From JAZGER01 sp036480335 (lineage in GTDB: Bacteria > Pseudomonadota > Gammaproteobacteria > DSM-19610), in the NCBI GenBank assembly GCA_036480335.1, contig JAZGGH010000064.1, positions 1-51,577 on the forward strand: 51,577 nt of DNA. The letters are read 5' to 3'. The position numbers and the translations under genes were made by a program. The notes beneath the pieces are model-generated. The model did no database searches. It worked only from the letters and a program-made list of their open reading frames with translations, and had not been told where the DNA came from. The first letter of the stretch is position 1; each line of letters opens with the position of its first letter. This document shows positions 23,801 to 31,119 of the stretch, one piece after another.

Positions 23801-26656
23801 ATAGACATTAATGCTATTAGCAGCTCCGAAGTTACCATGACTAAAAAGATATTGGTAATTGTCACCAGAATTATCATCCAGTTTAAAATCCAGAGACAGG
23901 GAAAACTCATCGCTGTATTGGATATCCGCATTCGGTATCGTTACATAGCTTTTCTCAGAAACATCCCCACTTGATGCGCTATTTGGGAAAGACATTGCCT
24001 GCCCATAGCGGCCATCAATAGTCTCTGTATTCGTCAGAACGCCATTGCCTGCGCCTAATGCATCCTGCGCATTTCCGGATAAACCCCAGTAATGGTCGAG
24101 ACTGTCTGTGCCATTGCTCACGACGTAACTAAACGAATCGCTGCCAATGTAGTTAGTGTCTGGTGTGTATGTTAGAGAACCATTTTGACCAATAAGGACA
24201 GATCCATGGTCCGGCTTATTAACATCCAGTAACACGAGTGATTTACCACTGCTGTCAGAATCATTTGAAATAACATTTATTGTGCCTGGACTATTAATCG
24301 CAGTATTGATCGAGTCATCTGTGGTCGAAATAGTTGATACCTGGATGTTCCTGGAAAACTCGGAAGTATTACCATCACTGTCAGTAGCAGTGGCGATAAT
24401 ATATTCACCAGCGGTTACTGTAGTCCCAGTGAAAGACTGGTTAATAACAAGATTCCCGGGCATTAACGTTGCAGAACCAAGATAGCGCTCGGCATCAGGG
24501 TTGCTACCTGCGTAGAAATCAATTTCATATGTCCCTGATCCTGACATCGAACCTGCTATCTGTAAATCAGTACCCGTTAGTGTTGCACGTGTCAGAGTAG
24601 GCGGCAGCTGTAAGCTGCTACTTGCCGAAAGGTTGATTTCATCACCGGCATTAGCATAGAGTGTATTGGTGCGAATTGTTATTCCTGATGGCTGGCCAAC
24701 AGTTGATACATTATCAGAGCGTGTTCCAGTACCTATGCCGTGCGAATCATTATGATGAATTGTATTATTTTCAATGCCTGTACTGGTGGCATTGGTGCCC
24801 GCAATACCCACACCTGCAGAACCATTCCCGGCAATAACATTGCCTGTAATACGGGTATCCGGCGCATCTTCAACCCATACACCTTTTCGTGCATTACCCA
24901 GCAATGTAGTGCTATCAGAAGCCAGGCCAATACTATTATTCTGGATGATATTATTACTACTGGTGGCATCTGATATTTCGATACCGTCACCACTGAGTCC
25001 ACCAAAAAATCCCTTACCATTCCCTGAAATTACATTACCAGCAGCAGGTGATAAACCGCCGATTATATTGTCATGGGCGCCATTCGATATATGAATGCCA
25101 TTAAAGGTATTCCCAAAATTTAGAGTTCCACTGGCATCCGTGCCGATGTAATTACCTTCTATTCGATTATTAAAAGAATTTGTCCCTGTGATTTCAATGC
25201 CATCACTACCATTGTTACTGATAATATTACGGTCACCCGGATTACTGCCACCAATGATATTAGTTGAAGAATTATTGATGACAATTCCGCTGCCAATATT
25301 TCTAGCCCCAGAACCACTGTGCGTTTGTCCAAAGTGAATGCCCTGGATAGTATTGTTCCCGCCATTAGTGAGAACGATGGCATCCCCAGTGTTACTGATC
25401 ATCATTCCCTTGAGTGTGGTTCCGGATCCACTGCCATTGATCGTAAAGCCATTGAATTCCGTATTCGTTGCGTCACCTCTTATTTCGATAATGGGTGAAT
25501 TTGTAGCCGCATCGTCTGGATCAGTCGTTCCATCAATAATGACCGCATCAGAAATGGTCGGTAATGCGCTGCTTAACTGGATGATATGATTAGCAGGATT
25601 ATTTCCAGGGATATTAAAATGTATTTCATCTGGTGTTGAATTTAGATTTGCCGTGCTGTTTGCTGAAATAATTGCCTCTCTAAGAGACGTCACTCCATCA
25701 GTGCTATTGGTTGTATCGACTGTGGTATCAACGGTGAAAATCTGCAGGCTTCCCACGAATTGGGCCTGCACTCTTTTTGATACAATGATGGATGATTCCA
25801 GTTCACCGGTTTGATATTCCAGATCCCAGTCGGCATTCAGAGAGGCATGGCCAGTGAGGTCGGTGCTGGCGGCAATGTCGGTTTCCGTGAGTGCGCTGAT
25901 TGTCTGAAGCAGTGTCTGACCTGCGAGATTACCCGCCACATCACAACCGTAAATGAGTAGATCCGCATCGGCTGCCAGTGCGTCTGACCAGCCAGAGAGC
26001 GGATCGCGGTAGCCAGCGATTGATTCGCTGTTCAGGGATTGATTGCCCAACTGGATTTCACCGGCCTGCCCATGTGAAATGATATGAATTGCATCAATGT
26101 CATTCAGTGGCGCCAATATCTGGCTAATCTGTAATATGCCATCCTTCTGGCTATCGAGAAAATACACTTCTAGCTGGCGATCTTTATCCTGCTGAGCGGC
26201 CAGGTCACTGACAATGGCTTCATAACCGGATACCTGTTTATCAATAAACACCAGTTCATGCGAAGGTTCAGTCTGTAAGGTATCCTGTGTCGCAGAGTGG
26301 CTGGCCGGTGTTAACGTAGCGTATTCACCTGCCGTATCCAGCCCAGCATCATTTTGAATAACAAATGCCAGCGCATTATCGACCGAATACAACTGGCGAG
26401 CATCTAGCTCTTCGATGAGTGGCTGGTTGTCTACTAAGGTCTGGCGGGTATTCTGGCGGTGACCTGAATACTGAAGCGTCTTCAACGCACTGCCTGCCAA
26501 TCGGCTAATCCATTGTTTTAACAGTCTGCTCTCAACTTTCCGCATGTGTTCTTCACCGACTATTGCCGATCTGTCCCTGTCATTTAATCCTTTTAAATCA
26601 AGCACTGTATACGGCATGAACATTGCCAGTAGTGATTTCTGCACCACTGGCTGCAC
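17885..26656 (-). CDS. Giant membrane-anchored surface protein with DUF4347, beta-helix, LamG and cadherin-like repeats
   Basis: A 2,923-residue protein. In order: a DUF4347 domain (about 130-300; HIISHGQAGE at 191 and LLIYGCDVAG at 233), a right-handed parallel beta-helix starting with VTSLREAIISAN (about 305-690, NxIxGN repeats), a LamG/concanavalin-like domain (about 855-1065), then many Ig/cadherin-like repeats to about 2650 with AVNDAPV-type linkers. A hydrophobic segment follows at about 2833-2865 (STLVTSGLSVGYIIWLVRGG), then PAWRFIDPLPIL and a charged tail rich in E, D and K. So the bulk should be outside and the tail inside the cytoplasm. No RTX nonapeptide blocks are evident. The listed start is a GTG; ATGs at codons 12, 14 and 38 are alternatives. 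The downstream kinase overlaps by 4 bp. Confidence 0.85.
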   Translation of the reverse strand: MQPVVQKSLLAMFMPYTVLDLKGLNDRDRSAIVGEEHMRKVESRLLKQWISRLAGSALKTLQYSGHRQNTRQTLVDNQPLIEELDARQLYSVDNALAFVIQNDAGLDTAGEYATLTPASHSATQDTLQTEPSHELVFIDKQVSGYEAIVSDLAAQQDKDRQLEVYFLDSQKDGILQISQILAPLNDIDAIHIISHGQAGEIQLGNQSLNSESIAGYRDPLSGWSDALAADADLLIYGCDVAGNLAGQTLLQTISALTETDIAASTDLTGHASLNADWDLEYQTGELESSIIVSKRVQAQFVGSLQIFTVDTTVDTTNSTDGVTSLREAIISANSTANLNSTPDEIHFNIPGNNPANHIIQLSSALPTISDAVIIDGTTDPDDAATNSPIIEIRGDATNTEFNGFTINGSGSGTTLKGMMISNTGDAIVLTNGGNNTIQGIHFGQTHSGSGARNIGSGIVINNSSTNIIGGSNPGDRNIISNNGSDGIEITGTNSFNNRIEGNYIGTDASGTLNFGNTFNGIHISNGAHDNIIGGLSPAAGNVISGNGKGFFGGLSGDGIEISDATSSNNIIQNNSIGLASDSTTLLGNARKGVWVEDAPDTRITGNVIAGNGSAGVGIAGTNATSTGIENNTIHHNDSHGIGTGTRSDNVSTVGQPSGITIRTNTLYANAGDEINLSASSSLQLPPTLTRATLTGTDLQIAGSMSGSGTYEIDFYAGSNPDAERYLGSATLMPGNLVINQSFTGTTVTAGEYIIATATDSDGNTSEFSRNIQVSTISTTDDSINTAINSPGTINVISNDSDSSGKSLVLLDVNKPDHGSVLIGQNGSLTYTPDTNYIGSDSFSYVVSNGTDSLDHYWGLSGNAQDALGAGNGVLTNTETIDGRYGQAMSFPNSASSGDVSEKSYVTIPNADIQYSDEFSLSLDFKLDDNSGDNYQYLFSHGNFGAANSINVYLGEDGNPTENLRNRLHIRINDNPNVLVNIGSDGLNLIGDNSWHTLTVTVNADSIKTFIDGDLKATKTSSGAATNPTGDLIVGGRNDLDTSRFYSGGIDALKVYSRALSDGEVAALAETPFSIQGQVNVTVSDGNLPPTLTANALNPTLSEGDNFKSIFNSVSVDAIESGQTFTELVFTISNVTDLTTDTPAERIMLDNTFISIENGSGTTNDNNFDYSINLNSTTTATITVTKNSASASEVQNLIESIQYKNVSNNPSTADRVFTITQLTDSGGTANGGNDTAALTVSSTASVVAVNDPPVFVSIRSDKPVFNQGGAPILLDENILIGDFELNPLNSGNGNYSGVTLTLSRNGGVNIDDVFTINGQTQAAIDNPVTSQEFANFNNNTSGELKINFGGSEIPTRNGVNAVLQLISYSNTNSSSTGDIQLDYVLNDGNSNSQGSGGAQTATGSVTVNIIANAPPSITNNTLTLDQGETVTLNNPMLLVSDPDSSPDNIIIIPVNVTQGYFSRSTNPGLAVASFTQSAVTSGNVIFVHDGGELAPSYDLNLKDGFNNIGPVAATIHFNVLPVATNLAQTISYTEDATSVAIEDIVVTDVDNSETITATLTLTDPTYGALTTSGTATYDTGSGDWTITDSVANVNTALASVAFVPSSNNDNSTTITTHIEDAAGTGPTDGSIILRVTAVNDAPVFTNLGASLVYINGGSAIDLDTDVTISDVELDALNSGLGDYTGTILTLSRNGGSNSNDILLAASSGTDTITVIGSVVAGFTSTNGQLQITFENNGVIPTTAIVNSILRDLTYENTNTTNPPSTVQINYELNDGNTSSQGTGGVQLATGSVTVNIDSTNHQPAASNLNQTISYTEGDVSAALDDIVIDDVDTDEMITASLAVANPEFGTLTLSGAATYTTGTWTITDTASNVNAALASVAFIPVTENDQDTTIAIHIVDGGEDGTTAVTGTINLNVTAVNDQPIITVDATNKLYLNNSGAITIDPALTISDIDSPDLSSAVVKFGKGYLEGEDVLQFTSQSGITGSFSANTGTLTLNGTASVADYETALRSVQYKDVNSTPTHGLLTINFSVNDGLENSQIDRRRIELIDDESPRTSNDSGTVLEGGAITINLSDNDSPSDSPIDFTSIIILDAPTNGNVDVNSDGTVTYTHDGSETSSDSFTYTIDDSDPSTSNIAAVTITVTPVNDAPVLTANPLNPGYTENAAAATVFDSVTIDTVESSQGIDELIFTVSNVSQLDFENIELDGSEFALTDGTNGATSSNGYGFSVSVAGSTATVTLTTNVATPTVMSSLIESIAYRNSSENPATADRVFTLTSIKDSGGTLNGGADRTAISSSSTVSVVATNDAPTASNLTQTIAYTEDDTLVAIDDIVVSDVDIGEVITATLTLANPTYGVLTTAGGGSYTAGMGIWTITDTVANVNAALAAVAFESTADNDLNTSITTHIVDADGAGPTDGSIALNVTPVNDTPITTGIADIEVNEDAPSTVIDLSSAFTDVEDGNNLIYSITRNDNAALFNTVITDSTSRTITLDYATDTYSSANITVRATDSGSSYVETTFSVTINPINDIPTKITLSSSVLLNGTDTTGGYAVGLLSTNDPDVGDISTFAVIGGNDASIFSIGGTNNNELVISSNRLDSDVQSVYSIIVESTDAFGDKFSQTIEVTVTDDTILDQLIIDSGPGTTTGNPGISSTTEGNAEPVTADTTTSGIEIELTDPNEPPAGGSHSSQPPVTEETPKPESPAEEMAPEEEIVQHELLTSENYDEVEDEKLSAMMAEYNEESTTSAIIQGVVEADKNNAMNFDNTGDVVRSNQELESYASGNRNLNIDPENLKSSLSQLQKVVDINQFIESMDQLRDESEDQSRLEERVIGTSTLVTSGLSVGYIIWLVRGGVLLSSVLSSLPAWRFIDPLPILGSKKYGDDEDDESLESIIESESEKVKQKNMADEKSADSEQKNTTMDSKQ
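19360..19725 (-). repeat. Cadherin-like repeat, copy 3 of the triplet
   Basis: Encodes NLTQTIAYTEDDTLVAIDDI, VVSDVDIGEVITATLTLANP, WTITDTVANVNAALAAVAF and HIVDADGAGPTDGSIALNV. It shares long runs with copy 1 at the protein level, including the GPTDGSI stretch, which points to duplication inside the gene. Limits are approximate. Confidence 0.7.
20893..21256 (-). repeat. Cadherin-like repeat, copy 2 of the triplet
   Basis: Encodes NLNQTISYTEGDVSAALDDI, then WTITDTASNVNAALASVAFI and a tail with HIVDGGEDGTTAVTGTINL ending AVNDQP. It is the more diverged member of the three. It is separated from copy 1 by a different repeat type that starts VYINGGSAIDLDTDVTISDV, so two repeat types alternate here. 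Confidence 0.7.
21739..22097 (-). repeat. Cadherin-like repeat, copy 1 of a recent triplet in the giant gene
   Basis: Encodes NLAQTISYTEDATSVAIEDI followed by VVTDVDNSETITATLTL, WTITDSVANVNTALASVAF and a THIEDAAGTGPTDGSI tail ending AVNDAP. It is the closest relative of the block at 19360-19725. Boundaries are approximate and taken from the translated repeat unit of about 120 residues. Confidence 0.7.
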
Positions 26657-26717
26657 AAGCCAATATCAATACCCCCCGAACTACTTAAAATCCTCGGTTC
26701 CATGGTAAGTAACGGCC

Positions 26718-26742
26718 TGTGAAACAGTGTCTTGAGTTCACA
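26718..26742. promoter_or_regulatory. Inverted repeat TGTGAA-N13-TTCACA upstream of the giant gene
   Basis: A 6-bp inverted repeat with a 13-bp centre lies 62-86 bp upstream of the giant-protein start. The arms look like CRP half-sites but the spacing is too wide for a CRP site (N6). It could be an operator or chance symmetry. It lies in the only gap (131 bp) between the NarL-type regulator and the giant gene, where a promoter for the giant-kinase-regulator operon is expected. Confidence 0.25.
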
Positions 26743-26787
26743 TTATTATTCAATTGGGAGGGGATCAGGGGGCGGGGTCGGAATGAT

Positions 26788-27519
26788 TTACCGCGCCAAC
26801 CCTTCATGCTGTAACCAGGCCCTTAATTTATTTTCTTCTTCGAGCAATTCCTTACTGTTCAGCAGGCCGCGTTGAAATGCAACGGAAACAGCACGCGCAC
26901 GTGGGTTCATCACTTCAGTTTCATTTTCCGCACTCTGTAAGCGATCAATATTCAGTTTCTGATAAAGTGTTTTCAAACGACTTTGTACGCCTCGCCGGGT
27001 AAGATAATGCCTGCGCGCTATATAATTGTCAGTAAGCCCAAGCGCAATATCAATCAGCGCTTCATATTCGGCATCGGTTATCGTTTCATCTTTACTCTGA
27101 GCACGCGCCTGCAACGAGCGGACTTTTGGATCTATCCAGCACTGATTGTCTTCAAACACGAAAGCAACCGCTTTTCGAAAGACTTCCGAAGTATTATCTT
27201 TCAAAATATACCCATACACTGTATCGGCTGGAATAATTCTGGATAGCGTACGCAAATATATTTCGTCCTTGTGTTGTGACCAGAAAATAATTCTGGCTGA
27301 AGGTCTCTTCTTCCAGAGTATCCGCGAAAACTCGATACCATTAAGTTCGGGCATCTGTAAATCACTGATCACATAATCGGTTTCCTGTTGATCAAAATAT
27401 TCGAGCGCCTGTTTACCATTGGCAGCAATTTTCAATGCATATTGCTGTTGTAAACTATTGGCAAGAAACTCCCTGTCTCGGGCCGAGTCCTCAGCAATGA
27501 TAATGGTTTTATTCGTCAT
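26788..27519 (-). CDS. NarL/FixJ-type response regulator
   Basis: A 243-residue response regulator. The receiver domain shows the acidic pair ED at 10-11, phospho-acceptor D53 (YVISDLQMPELNG) and K107 (YGYILKDNTS). The C-terminal half has a LuxR-like helix-turn-helix (ITDAEYEALIDIALGLTDNY then ARRHYLTRRGVQSRLKTLYQ), divergent from classical GerE domains, which normally read LTxREREVL, followed by a C-terminal extension of about 50 residues. Its start overlaps the sensor kinase gene by 11 bp, so the two are a cognate pair. Likely targets are the giant-protein operon just downstream or the divergent exported protein; neither is shown. Confidence 0.88.
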   Translation of the reverse strand: MTNKTIIIAEDSARDREFLANSLQQQYALKIAANGKQALEYFDQQETDYVISDLQMPELNGIEFSRILWKKRPSARIIFWSQHKDEIYLRTLSRIIPADTVYGYILKDNTSEVFRKAVAFVFEDNQCWIDPKVRSLQARAQSKDETITDAEYEALIDIALGLTDNYIARRHYLTRRGVQSRLKTLYQKLNIDRLQSAENETEVMNPRARAVSVAFQRGLLNSKELLEEENKLRAWLQHEGLAR

Positions 27520-29068
27520 AATTTTCCAGTGGCATGGTCAGCTCAAAACAGATACCACCCGTTTTTTTACATTGCCAGTTTACGGCAGCACCCAGAAGCC
27601 GGCTGCGTATTTTGATATTGGCCATACCTCTGCCTGCAGTTTTTTTGCTCATACTGGTATTCTCATTACTCTTGCCATTATCCATAATTTTTATCAGTAG
27701 ACGTGAAGTATTCATTCTCATGGAAAATTCACAATGCTCAGCCTGCGCATGTTTTTCAATATTAGTGAGCACTTCCTGGATAATACGAAACAAATGCAGG
27801 CGCTGCTCATCGTTTAGACGACTTTCTTCCCAATCTTCTATCTGTAGCTGAAACACGGGTGGACGCCCGGATTCAAAATGTTTGTTGACATAATTTCTGA
27901 GTGTGTCCTCCAATCCAATCAGACCGAGAGATTGTGGATGCAGATCATTGATAGCATCGCGTATCGCATGGGTTATCTGGTCCATATCGGCATCAATTGT
28001 CGATATCGCCTGCTCTGGATCTGGGCCAGGCGTTTCTGGCAAGCGGTGGCATGCACGGCGCAAATGCGCAAACCCCGACAACACATGATCATGCAAATCC
28101 ATGGCAATACGTTTACGGTCATTTTCAACGGCATTGAGCACCGTTCGGGTATCAGCAGTTACAACACCCATGATTTTGAGTAACCATGAAACCAGCGCTG
28201 CGAATACCAGGAACAGTAATAGCACCCAGAATGCTTCGCTGAGTAAAGCGTAGCGCCTGGCTGTCAGAACAGTACTGTCAGGTATATCGTTCAGGCTCCA
28301 GTATGTACCCGGAATATCAATTGATACTATGGTTTTCTGCCTGTAATCCTCCATCCAGACCATTCGTTCAGTGCCTTTTTTCCCTGAGGGAATAGTCTGT
28401 GGCTGTACATTATCCAATGAAAGAATGGCCGGATTATCCGTCGTTGATATCTCAATAATCGACGGCTCACCCTTTTTGACGAGCACCAGTTCATGGCCGA
28501 CCACCTTGCCGTGATTCATAATACGAGCCAGATCATTGAGAAAAAAACTGACAAAGAAAACGGACAGTTTGCCACTGCTGGTATGTATGGTATTCATCAG
28601 ATCAAAATGAAATTTATCAGTACCCGGACTGGGATGTACATGAACAGCATGATCCTTCGAATTCACGGTAAATGTTTTAATATCGCGCCGACAAGCACCG
28701 CCAATCAGTTCCTGGCCTTTACGTAATAATGGCACGCCCTCTTTACTGGCAATAGTGAATGCAAATCGCTCGGGAAAATAGATATCCACTTTTGATCTTA
28801 ATTCAGTATTCGCAGCATAATCATTCGGATTTTCGACCAAACGCTGTAGCAACAAGTCTTCACGGTGAATAAAAAGATTCAGTAGACGTTGTTGTTCATT
28901 AATCAGTAATTCGATCTCATGCGCCACCCCCTCTGCCGAGTGTTCCGCAAGCTGTTGATGATGTTGCTGAAAAGCACGATAACTGGACAGGCTATACCAC
29001 CAGACCGTTAATAAAAGGGTCAGGAATGCCAGTATCAGGAATGCATTAGGAGATTTAATGAATCGCAT
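27509..29068 (-). CDS. Sensor histidine kinase of the NarX/HisKA_3 type
   Basis: A 519-residue membrane sensor kinase. TM1 at about 12-32 (LILAFLTLLLTVWWYSLSSY), a large periplasmic domain of about 240 residues that looks like a double-Cache sensor, then TM2 at about 277-300 (AFWVLLLFLVFAALVSWLL). The HisKA_3 phosphorylation site is visible as RKRIAMDLHDHVLSGFAHL, and the HATPase region as RIIQEVLTNIEKHAQAEHC and GRGMANIKIRSRLLGAAVNW. The response regulator gene overlaps its end by 11 bp. The periplasmic domain has a cysteine (GGACRRDIK) but no obvious ligand motif, so the signal is unknown. Confidence 0.9.
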   Translation of the reverse strand: MRFIKSPNAFLILAFLTLLLTVWWYSLSSYRAFQQHHQQLAEHSAEGVAHEIELLINEQQRLLNLFIHREDLLLQRLVENPNDYAANTELRSKVDIYFPERFAFTIASKEGVPLLRKGQELIGGACRRDIKTFTVNSKDHAVHVHPSPGTDKFHFDLMNTIHTSSGKLSVFFVSFFLNDLARIMNHGKVVGHELVLVKKGEPSIIEISTTDNPAILSLDNVQPQTIPSGKKGTERMVWMEDYRQKTIVSIDIPGTYWSLNDIPDSTVLTARRYALLSEAFWVLLLFLVFAALVSWLLKIMGVVTADTRTVLNAVENDRKRIAMDLHDHVLSGFAHLRRACHRLPETPGPDPEQAISTIDADMDQITHAIRDAINDLHPQSLGLIGLEDTLRNYVNKHFESGRPPVFQLQIEDWEESRLNDEQRLHLFRIIQEVLTNIEKHAQAEHCEFSMRMNTSRLLIKIMDNGKSNENTSMSKKTAGRGMANIKIRSRLLGAAVNWQCKKTGGICFELTMPLENYDE

Positions 29069-29103
29069 TACATATCAGTATATCGTTAAACATACATTGG
29101 TGA

Positions 29104-29121
29104 ACTGTGCATATGCACAGT
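29104..29121. promoter_or_regulatory. Perfect 18-bp palindrome ACTGTGCATATGCACAGT
   Basis: This exact palindrome lies in the 155-bp gap between the divergent sensor kinase and the exported-protein gene, 36 bp upstream of the kinase start. Its size and dyad symmetry are typical of a regulator binding site. The neighbouring NarL-type regulator or a CRP/FNR-type protein are candidates, though TGTGC...GCACA does not match the CRP consensus well. Confidence 0.55.
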
Positions 29122-29223
29122 CTGGCCCGTTGATTCAACGCTATGCGTTCTGTTGCTGGATGGCTGTTGTTTATTATCGCAAATTAATAGAATTATAGCC
29201 TCATTCATAGGAGGCATTTCACA

Positions 29224-30156
29224 ATGAAAAACAGATCACTTTCGCTACTCACTGGCGCCCTGCTTGGCGTTGCCAGCTTTGGCAATGCATGGGCAGCCGC
29301 ACAGATAACTGCTCATGACGGCGTCTGCACCAACCGTTCAGGTGGCGGCCATGCTACCACTGTGCTTTTCTTTAACAAAAAGGTAAAAAACGTTATCGCA
29401 ACTACCAATGAAGTCCAGCGTATCGCCGGTGCAACCGTAAGCCAGGATACAGATTTGACCTTTGATGTTTGGCGCTCAAAAAAACAACAGCCAGGCGAAT
29501 GTATTGGTAGCATTGATGTGCATATTGATGGAGGAACCAATGAGCGGGCAGAAGTCGTCATTGAAGATTTACTGAATACGCCACACTGGGGTCAGGGCAT
29601 CGTTGTGCGCACAGGCCAGTTGGACAAGCGCAGTAAAATCGATATCTATGTTGATCGTTTCACTGGTCGCAAAGGGCATAAACAGCGCCAGTTAGTCTGG
29701 AACAATTTTACCGGCATGCCTAACCCAAGCCGTGAAATGAGTACCATGCGTTTTGTGGCAGGACAACATCTGGCGATCTACTTCTCAGGTCAGGATGATC
29801 ATCAGGCAACAGCAAAAATTCAGGTATTCAAAAATGATGGTACTTTCGTTGGCGTAGCTACCGAAAAAATTGGTGAAGGTTCAGTTGTCGTGACGAATAA
29901 TACTCGCAGCCTGGATTACGTTGACCTTGCTGGAAACCCGGTAGCAAAATCCATGCTACCTGATGATGGAGAAGGCTATCTTAAAGTCATTGGTGTTTCC
30001 GACACTGAAACAGAAGCTGCCTGTATGGTGCTGTTTTCAAAGAGCAGACCAAACTCTAATTATCCATCCAGCTGGTATAATGGAAAACTCGCAAATACAA
30101 CGATCACCTTTGCGCGCAGAAACGCAAGCAACGATCCTTTGAATCTGGGTGAGTAA
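29224..30156 (+). CDS. Exported protein of unknown family
   Basis: A 310-residue protein with a clear Sec signal peptide (LLTGALLGVASFGNAWAAAQ, cleavage after AWA or nearby). The mature part is rich in beta strands and polar residues. I do not recognise a family. Visible features are two early cysteine positions (DGVCTNRSGGGHATTVLFF and PGECIGSIDVHIDGG), one cysteine near the C-terminus (EAACMVLFSK) and no transmembrane helix after the signal. A very strong AGGAGG ribosome site precedes the ATG, suggesting high expression. It is divergent from the NarX/NarL-type pair across an 18-bp palindrome, so it is a candidate target of that pair. A hairpin follows about 40 bp after the stop. Confidence 0.8.
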   Translation: MKNRSLSLLTGALLGVASFGNAWAAAQITAHDGVCTNRSGGGHATTVLFFNKKVKNVIATTNEVQRIAGATVSQDTDLTFDVWRSKKQQPGECIGSIDVHIDGGTNERAEVVIEDLLNTPHWGQGIVVRTGQLDKRSKIDIYVDRFTGRKGHKQRQLVWNNFTGMPNPSREMSTMRFVAGQHLAIYFSGQDDHQATAKIQVFKNDGTFVGVATEKIGEGSVVVTNNTRSLDYVDLAGNPVAKSMLPDDGEGYLKVIGVSDTETEAACMVLFSKSRPNSNYPSSWYNGKLANTTITFARRNASNDPLNLGE

Positions 30157-30194
30157 TACACCAGATTGTATTTCAAATATTTAGATACGCTGTG

Positions 30195-30229
30195 CTTGAT
30201 CCCGCCTACTCCTGGTAGGGTGGATCAAG
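30195..30229. terminator. Hairpin after the exported-protein gene
   Basis: CTTGATCC and GGATCAAG form an 8-bp stem enclosing a second stem CCTAC/GTAGG with a 5-base loop and a 2x2 internal mismatch. It lies 39 bp after the stop codon. No T-run follows, so it may be a processing or stabilising hairpin or a Rho-independent terminator with a weak tail; it could also be a dispersed repeat element. Confidence 0.45.
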
Positions 30230-30339
30230 TATAGCATTCCTACCGAGACCTGTATTACCACGCCAGATTCCAGATTAATCTGGATAAATTTACCACTAAA
30301 AATAGATCTCAGCCTGTTATCTTGCCATAATCCTTTGCG

Positions 30340-31119
30340 ATGATTAAACAATGGCTCAAGCGCTTTCAAACCTACCGCATCCTGAAGAATCACGGCCTTC
30401 CTGATCACCTCTGGTTTCAGGTTACTCGAAGGCTTCCTTTACTGGCTTCTCTAAATCGTTTTGACAGGGTTCGTTTACGCATACTCAGCACACTACTGAT
30501 CCATAACAAATCATTTTATGGTGCCAACGGATTCATTGTTACTGAGGAAATGAAAGTTGTCATTGCCGCACAGGCCTGCCTGCAAATCCTTAAACTCGGT
30601 ATCCATGCTTTTGAAGGCTGGCAGGAAATTATCATTTATCCAGGTGCTTTCCGGGTGAGCAGGGAAATCCGGGATGAAAACGGTCTCGTGCATAGTCACG
30701 CAAACATTCTCAGCGGCGAAGCATGGCGTCAGGGTCCGGTTGTATTTTCCTGGGAAGATGTGGAGCGTGACAGTTTTACCTTGCGTCAGGGTCACAATGT
30801 GGTTATCCATGAATTTGCGCATAAACTGGATATGCTAAATGGACGAGCAAATGGTATGCCACCCCTGCATCCTGATATGCCTCTTGCCGAATGGACTACA
30901 TCACTCAGTAGTGCCTATCAGCAGCTGATTGAAAAACTGGAACATCATCGTAACGAAATCAATGCCTATGCAGCAACCAACCCTGGTGAATTTTTTGCCG
31001 TCATTTGCGAATACTATTTTACTGCACCGGATATTCTGATCGAGCAGTATCCAGACGTTTACCAGCAGTTAAAAGCTTACTTCAAGGTAGAGTTAAAATC
31101 TGCAATCCAGCCTTCATAA
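30340..31119 (+). CDS. mtfA: MtfA-family zinc peptidase (M90)
   Basis: Zinc metallopeptidase related to E. coli MtfA, which in E. coli binds the glucose-PTS repressor Mlc. The catalytic HExxH site is visible as VVIHEFAHKLDMLNGRANGM at about residues 150-169, and the downstream region NPGEFFAVICEYYFTAPD carries the third-ligand area typical of the family. The length of 259 residues is normal. No signal peptide is seen; it should be cytoplasmic. The last 43 bp overlap the convergent DUF4824 gene. Whether an Mlc or PTS gene exists in this organism cannot be seen here. Confidence 0.88.
   Translation: MIKQWLKRFQTYRILKNHGLPDHLWFQVTRRLPLLASLNRFDRVRLRILSTLLIHNKSFYGANGFIVTEEMKVVIAAQACLQILKLGIHAFEGWQEIIIYPGAFRVSREIRDENGLVHSHANILSGEAWRQGPVVFSWEDVERDSFTLRQGHNVVIHEFAHKLDMLNGRANGMPPLHPDMPLAEWTTSLSSAYQQLIEKLEHHRNEINAYAATNPGEFFAVICEYYFTAPDILIEQYPDVYQQLKAYFKVELKSAIQPS

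Noticed and set aside
19000..24000. RTX toxin or type I secretion substrate
   Set aside because: No GGxGxDxUx nonapeptide blocks are visible and the C-terminus is a membrane segment with a charged tail, not a secretion signal; no TolC/HlyB/HlyD genes nearby.
17885..26656. Many short plus-strand open frames and repeated blocks that could suggest a repeat array
   Set aside because: The region has one continuous minus-strand frame of 2,923 codons; the repeats are protein domain repeats, not a CRISPR or tandem DNA array.
26718..26742. CRP binding site upstream of the giant gene
   Set aside because: The arms TGTGAA and TTCACA are 13 bp apart; CRP needs TGTGA-N6-TCACA. Kept only as a low-confidence inverted repeat.
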